Source: Impatiens glandulifera (Eukaryota > Streptophyta > Magnoliopsida > Ericales > Balsaminaceae). Taken from it: a stretch of 64,000 nt of DNA. A model generated the notes under the pieces. It made no database searches, was not told the DNA's origin, and worked only from the letters and a program-made list of their open reading frames with translations. Each line of letters starts with the position of its first letter. The first letter of the stretch is position 1. Made by a program: the position numbers and the translations under genes. This document shows, one piece after another, positions 60,539-64,000 of the stretch. The stretch is from positions 12,407,889 to 12,471,888 of the forward strand of contig NC_061864.1 in assembly GCF_907164915.1 (NCBI RefSeq), written 5' to 3'.

Positions 60539-61125
60539 TTTGATCTTATTCACAAAATAAATAAATAATTTATTAATTAATTACTTATCATTTTAAAATT
60601 TATTATATTAATTTCAATTTGATTATTTTGTTTTTAACTATTTAAATTTATTATACTATTATTAATTTTATATTTTAATCTTCTATACAAAAATATAAAA
60701 TATAATTAGTTTTCATTATTTACTTATCCTTTTAAAATTTATTATATTAATTTAAATTTAAATATTTTCCTTTTAATAATTAAAATTATATATTTGTTAA
60801 TATTTAATATCTTTTTCAATTATTATTAAATAATATGTAAAAAGGTTACTCTAAATAATATTTTATTTCACATTAAATAATTAATATTATTTCTACATAA
60901 AAAGTTATATAAAAAAATATTTACTAGAATTTATTTGAGATTATGTGAATATATATTTATTATATATATTATATTAGTATTTTATTTATTTTTAAGCTAA
61001 AATATAAAATATTGAATAAAATAATGTTAAAGTTATTGACTTAAATAAGTGTGATTGACTTTGTATATTAATTTAATTTAATTTAAATAATTTAATTTTA
61101 ATTATTAAAATTATATTTTAAAATA
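60539..61125 (+). repeat. Right copy of the long diverged direct repeat
   Basis: Counterpart of 58083-58835, same orientation, shorter mainly because it lacks the long (AT)n tract. The pair brackets the hAT remnant at 59588-60460. Confidence 0.75.
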
Positions 61126-61954
61126 TACTTGATATATATATACATATTCTGTAAATAAATATCAAATTACACACTCTAATTCTATTTGTGATCATTTTTT
61201 AAGTTTCATGTCTCCTACCTTTATAGTCATTCTTTTATTTTAACATAAATGGTTCTATATGGAAATAAGATAAAAAAAAATTATCTGTTGATTTTTGTAT
61301 TTTATAATAAAGAATCTTTTACTTATTTTTCGTTTGATCGTATTTTACATGTTATGATTTGTATGAATGTTTTAATATTTCAGTATATCATGGGTTTGGT
61401 AGAAGTCAAACACAAATACAACCGGCATGAGTTCAAATATGTTACTTGATCAAGAGTCCTCTTCAAATACCCAATTTATACTTTGAAGGTCGAAGAATGT
61501 TTGATTCTTGAATGACCCATGATCAGACAAGCCCTTTCAAGAAAAACTTTAGGTGTTAATTTGGTGTTTTGTTCAAAGTATCAATTTTTTTTAATGTCTT
61601 AGTTTGTTCAAATTTATAGTTTAGTTTCTAAAAAAAACCATTCAAATGCAATGTGATTAGATTTTGGTACAAGTGATAGCTCTTCATGTTTTTATTCAAG
61701 TTGATGATGAAATCGAGTTTGATTTTAGGCATTTGATCAATGAATATGTTTATAATGATAAATTTAAAAGTGCATAAACAGTTTACAATGGAAGAAAAGA
61801 TTGATTGAGATATTGTGATTTTGATGAATACTTGGCAAGAAGTGTCAAACATTAATTTCTAAAACCTATTTAAAGCAAATAGAGATTTTGTAATTTGATA
61901 ATGAGAACTTAATATATATTTTATAATTACTAATAATTGAATTTCAAATCACAA
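61126..61954. other. AT-rich spacer, nothing recognised
   Basis: The ORFs at 61249-61449 and 61628-61852 have no domain or start context that supports them. Confidence 0.4.
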
Positions 61955-62026
61955 GTCGTTGTAGTATAGTGGTAAGTATTCCCGCCTGTCACGCGGGTGA
62001 CCCGGGTTCGATCCCCGGCAACGGCG
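61955..62026 (+). tRNA. tRNA-Asp (anticodon GTC)
   Basis: A 72-nt cloverleaf. The acceptor stem GTCGTTG pairs with CAACGGC (one G-U pair), followed by discriminator G. The anticodon stem CCCGC/GCGGG closes the loop CTGTCAC with anticodon GTC at 61988-61990. The T arm is CCGGG-TTCGATC-CCCGG. Box A (TAGTATAGTGG) and box B (GGTTCGATCCC) are intact. CAA motifs lie just upstream (61944-61954) and T-runs for Pol III termination just downstream (62027-62040). No intron. A functional nuclear gene is likely. Confidence 0.98.
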
Positions 62027-63197
62027 TTATTTTATTTTTAATGCAGTCCCAAGAATGATCTGCAAGTGGCCGGGCATGTGTTCTTTCAGTTCTAGGTAAC
62101 TTCCCATATGATATGTCTATCCATTCTTTAATAATTTTATATTTAGTTATCAAACACCTTTTAGATCAGTGAAGCAACTGAGCATACATATATATAGTTA
62201 TTTTACAAGCTTATATGTATATTCTAAGTTTGTTACTCAAGTGTGTAGACAATAAAGATGTGGGAACAATGATTATCTGTGTTAATGTCATCTGATGAAG
62301 AAAACACTACATATAAAAAAGCTTTGGAATAGATAAAAAAAAAAGTAAAATCCAGATTAGGGAGATGTACAAATTATCAATGTTTGATTTGAATTTGATT
62401 ATACATGTGTTTTCTTCTGAATCCTACTTCAATTGAGCTATTATCATTGGCAATGTAGTAAATAGTAATGAGTCATCAATGCAATTTAGAGAAAGAGACA
62501 ATATTGGATTGACAATAACTACATCCATTAGATCAGTTTCAAACACCAACATTAAAGCTACATCTATTTAAATAGCTATATCTATTTAAATATCCGTACT
62601 TATCATTAAAATGATAAAGCTACATTTTTTAGACCTTGTTCGGAACGAGGTTATTTAAAATCCCAAACCGAACATGGTTTCAATTGGGTTATGAAATGAG
62701 ATGTTGGAGAAAATATGTTGTTTGATTTTTCATTGAAGAATGTAACTCCAACAAATAATTTTAAAAATGAGACAAAAAATTATGGAGGAATAATGGTTGA
62801 ACTACCCAAAAAACATGATTGTCTAAGTGGATGATTAATATCATTTGATATAAAAATATTTTCTTTGTTTCTCATCAATTTTTGTGCAAAGAGATCGCAA
62901 TTTTGGATCGAGATTATTTCGACCTTGTTGGATTTGTTTACTCGATTTTTTCTCCATCATCGATCATTATTATGAAATTAAAATGAGTTCATCCTTAGAG
63001 TCACCGAAAAAAAATGTTTGATAATATCAGTTAAATTATTTTTTCTTTGTAAATTTATCGTATTTAACATCTAAAATTAAATTATTTTTTTAAAAATGTA
63101 ATTTGTATTATTTGAAAATTAATTATTTTGAAATTGTAACTCTTTATTTAAATTAACAAGAATTGTTTTTTTTTAAACTAAAATTATCTGAATTTTA

Positions 63198-63236
<39 letters not shown>

Positions 63237-63242
63237 AAGTAA
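62027..63242. other. Intergenic with MITE-like end and (AT)n
   Basis: A MITE-like end occurs at about 62633-62690 (GACCTTGTTCGGAACGAGGT, then TATTTAAAATCCCAAACCGA). An (AT)n tract lies at 63201-63233. No gene is supported. Confidence 0.4.
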
Positions 63243-63775
63243 GGTGGTTCGGTACGGTATAACCTAACTTTTTATTCATACTTTATACATTACGTTGATT
63301 TTGGTATACTTTGTTTTTAATATACCTTAATTTCGGTACCATATATATATTTGATACCTAAAAAATATATTATCTTAAACAAAATAAAAAAAAATAATTC
63401 AACTAAGAATAAATCAAAAATCATACCTACCACATTCTTTCGAATAGAAACATTGAACATCGGTTGTGCATCATGTAATAAGCTCATAAACTATTTTCCT
63501 TCGACAACTTTAAATGACACTTCATCAAGGATCACGTACTCAGTCAATTTTATTTCACATATTTTCTAGTTAAAAGTTTGTGGAACGAAAACACTTTCTT
63601 GTCTTATCGTCTCATTCGTCAATATAGTTTGATTTTTATCAGTTCTACCGACTCTATTTGTTTCATAGGGTGGACTCAAGTTATATATTTTTAATAAGTG
63701 ATTTTTCAACCCACTAATACTTCTAGAAACGGTTGGAATCTTAACTTTACATACTTGCATACCCCGATTGATTGT
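63243..63775 (-). pseudogene. hAT transposase N-terminal fragment with GGTTCGGTACGGTATA-type end
   Basis: On the minus strand, about 63765-63660 reads VCKVKIPTVSRSISGLKNHL, resembling the second half of a BED finger (C-x-x-C...L-x-x-HL). About 63545-63420 reads LTEYVILDEVSFKVVEGK, a stop, then FMSLLHDAQPMFNVSIRKNV, matching the hAT motif 'FI..DE.PF..VE..GF..L.....P.F..PSR.T'. At 63243-63350 GGTTCGGTACGGTAT-, GGTATAC- and TTCGGTACC-type repeats look like a subterminal region at the element's 3' side. The catalytic region is missing and a stop interrupts the motif. Confidence 0.65.
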
Positions 63776-64000
63776 ATTCTTTCATCAACCAACTATTTTG
63801 TATTATTTTCATAATGTTCTCAAAATATACTCTTACTATATTTAGGAGTTACAGGGAGTTTTGTTTTGTAAGTTGTTCTTATTTTCTTTTGAGTTGTTTT
63901 TTTTATTTGAGATGAATTTGATAATATATTAAACTTCAATAGGTCTATTTTGAAAAAAAATCAAATAATTTATAGTGAAATAAAATTAGTTTTATATCTT
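63776..64000. other. Window end; unassigned
   Basis: May be the upstream part of the same hAT fragment. No readable domain. Confidence 0.3.

Noticed and set aside
61249..61449. 66-codon ORF
   Set aside because: AT-rich, no recognisable domain and no conserved start context.

Overview
The window is nuclear DNA from a flowering plant, almost certainly a eudicot. It is very AT-rich, its genes carry short AT-rich spliceosomal introns, its protein families are plant-specific (plastid pyruvate kinase, DUF506, TBL), and transposon debris fills the space between genes. I could not fix genus or family. From memory, the order H2A.Z - (PKP1) - DUF506 - UEV/TSG101-like matches Arabidopsis blocks around At2g38810-At2g38830 and At3g22960-At3g22970, so the backbone looks like a conserved eudicot microsynteny block inflated by transposons.

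Supported genes, left to right: an H2A.Z histone (minus, 8.4-9.3 kb); plastidial pyruvate kinase PKP1 (plus, 20.2-24.0 kb, six exons, one GC-AG intron); a DUF506 nuclease-fold protein with several upstream ORFs (plus, 35.2-37.2 kb); an intronless UEV/VPS23 (ELC-like) ESCRT-I protein (plus, 38.9-39.9 kb); a small three-exon gene of unknown function (minus, 51.8-52.3 kb); a five-exon TBL/PMR5-family polysaccharide O-acetyltransferase (plus, 54.8-57.5 kb); and a tRNA-Asp(GTC) (plus, 61.96-62.03 kb). These are independent housekeeping or cell-wall genes, not an operon.

Between them are recognisable gene remains and mobile DNA. These include a DUF1985 fragment (1.1-2.3 kb), LINE ORF2 and ORF1 remnants (4.7-5.2 and 41.4-42.0 kb), four separate hAT-type remnants (13.3, 16.4-17.4, 59.6-60.5, 63.4-63.8 kb), a FAR1/MULE-type transposase pseudogene split by a 1475-bp solo LTR with a perfect 5-bp target duplication (44.1-46.8 kb), and a frameshifted ankyrin-repeat pseudogene (47.8-48.4 kb). 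SINE-like tRNA-derived pieces, MITEs, minisatellites and long (AT)n tracts make up much of the rest.

Two structures stand out. (1) At 25828-31370 a segment with Helitron-style ends (CTAG with a hairpin at one end, GA/TC at the other, inserted between A and T) is filled by about 20 nearly identical tandem units of about 293 or 227 bp. Every unit carries a tRNA-type Pol III A box, a B box and a T-run terminator in the same orientation. An older, diverged copy with about two units lies at 15038-15825. (2) Just upstream of PKP1, a 1.37-kb foldback element with arms of about 550 bp is bracketed by two ~192-bp direct copies of the PKP1 promoter/5' leader, far longer than any normal target-site duplication.
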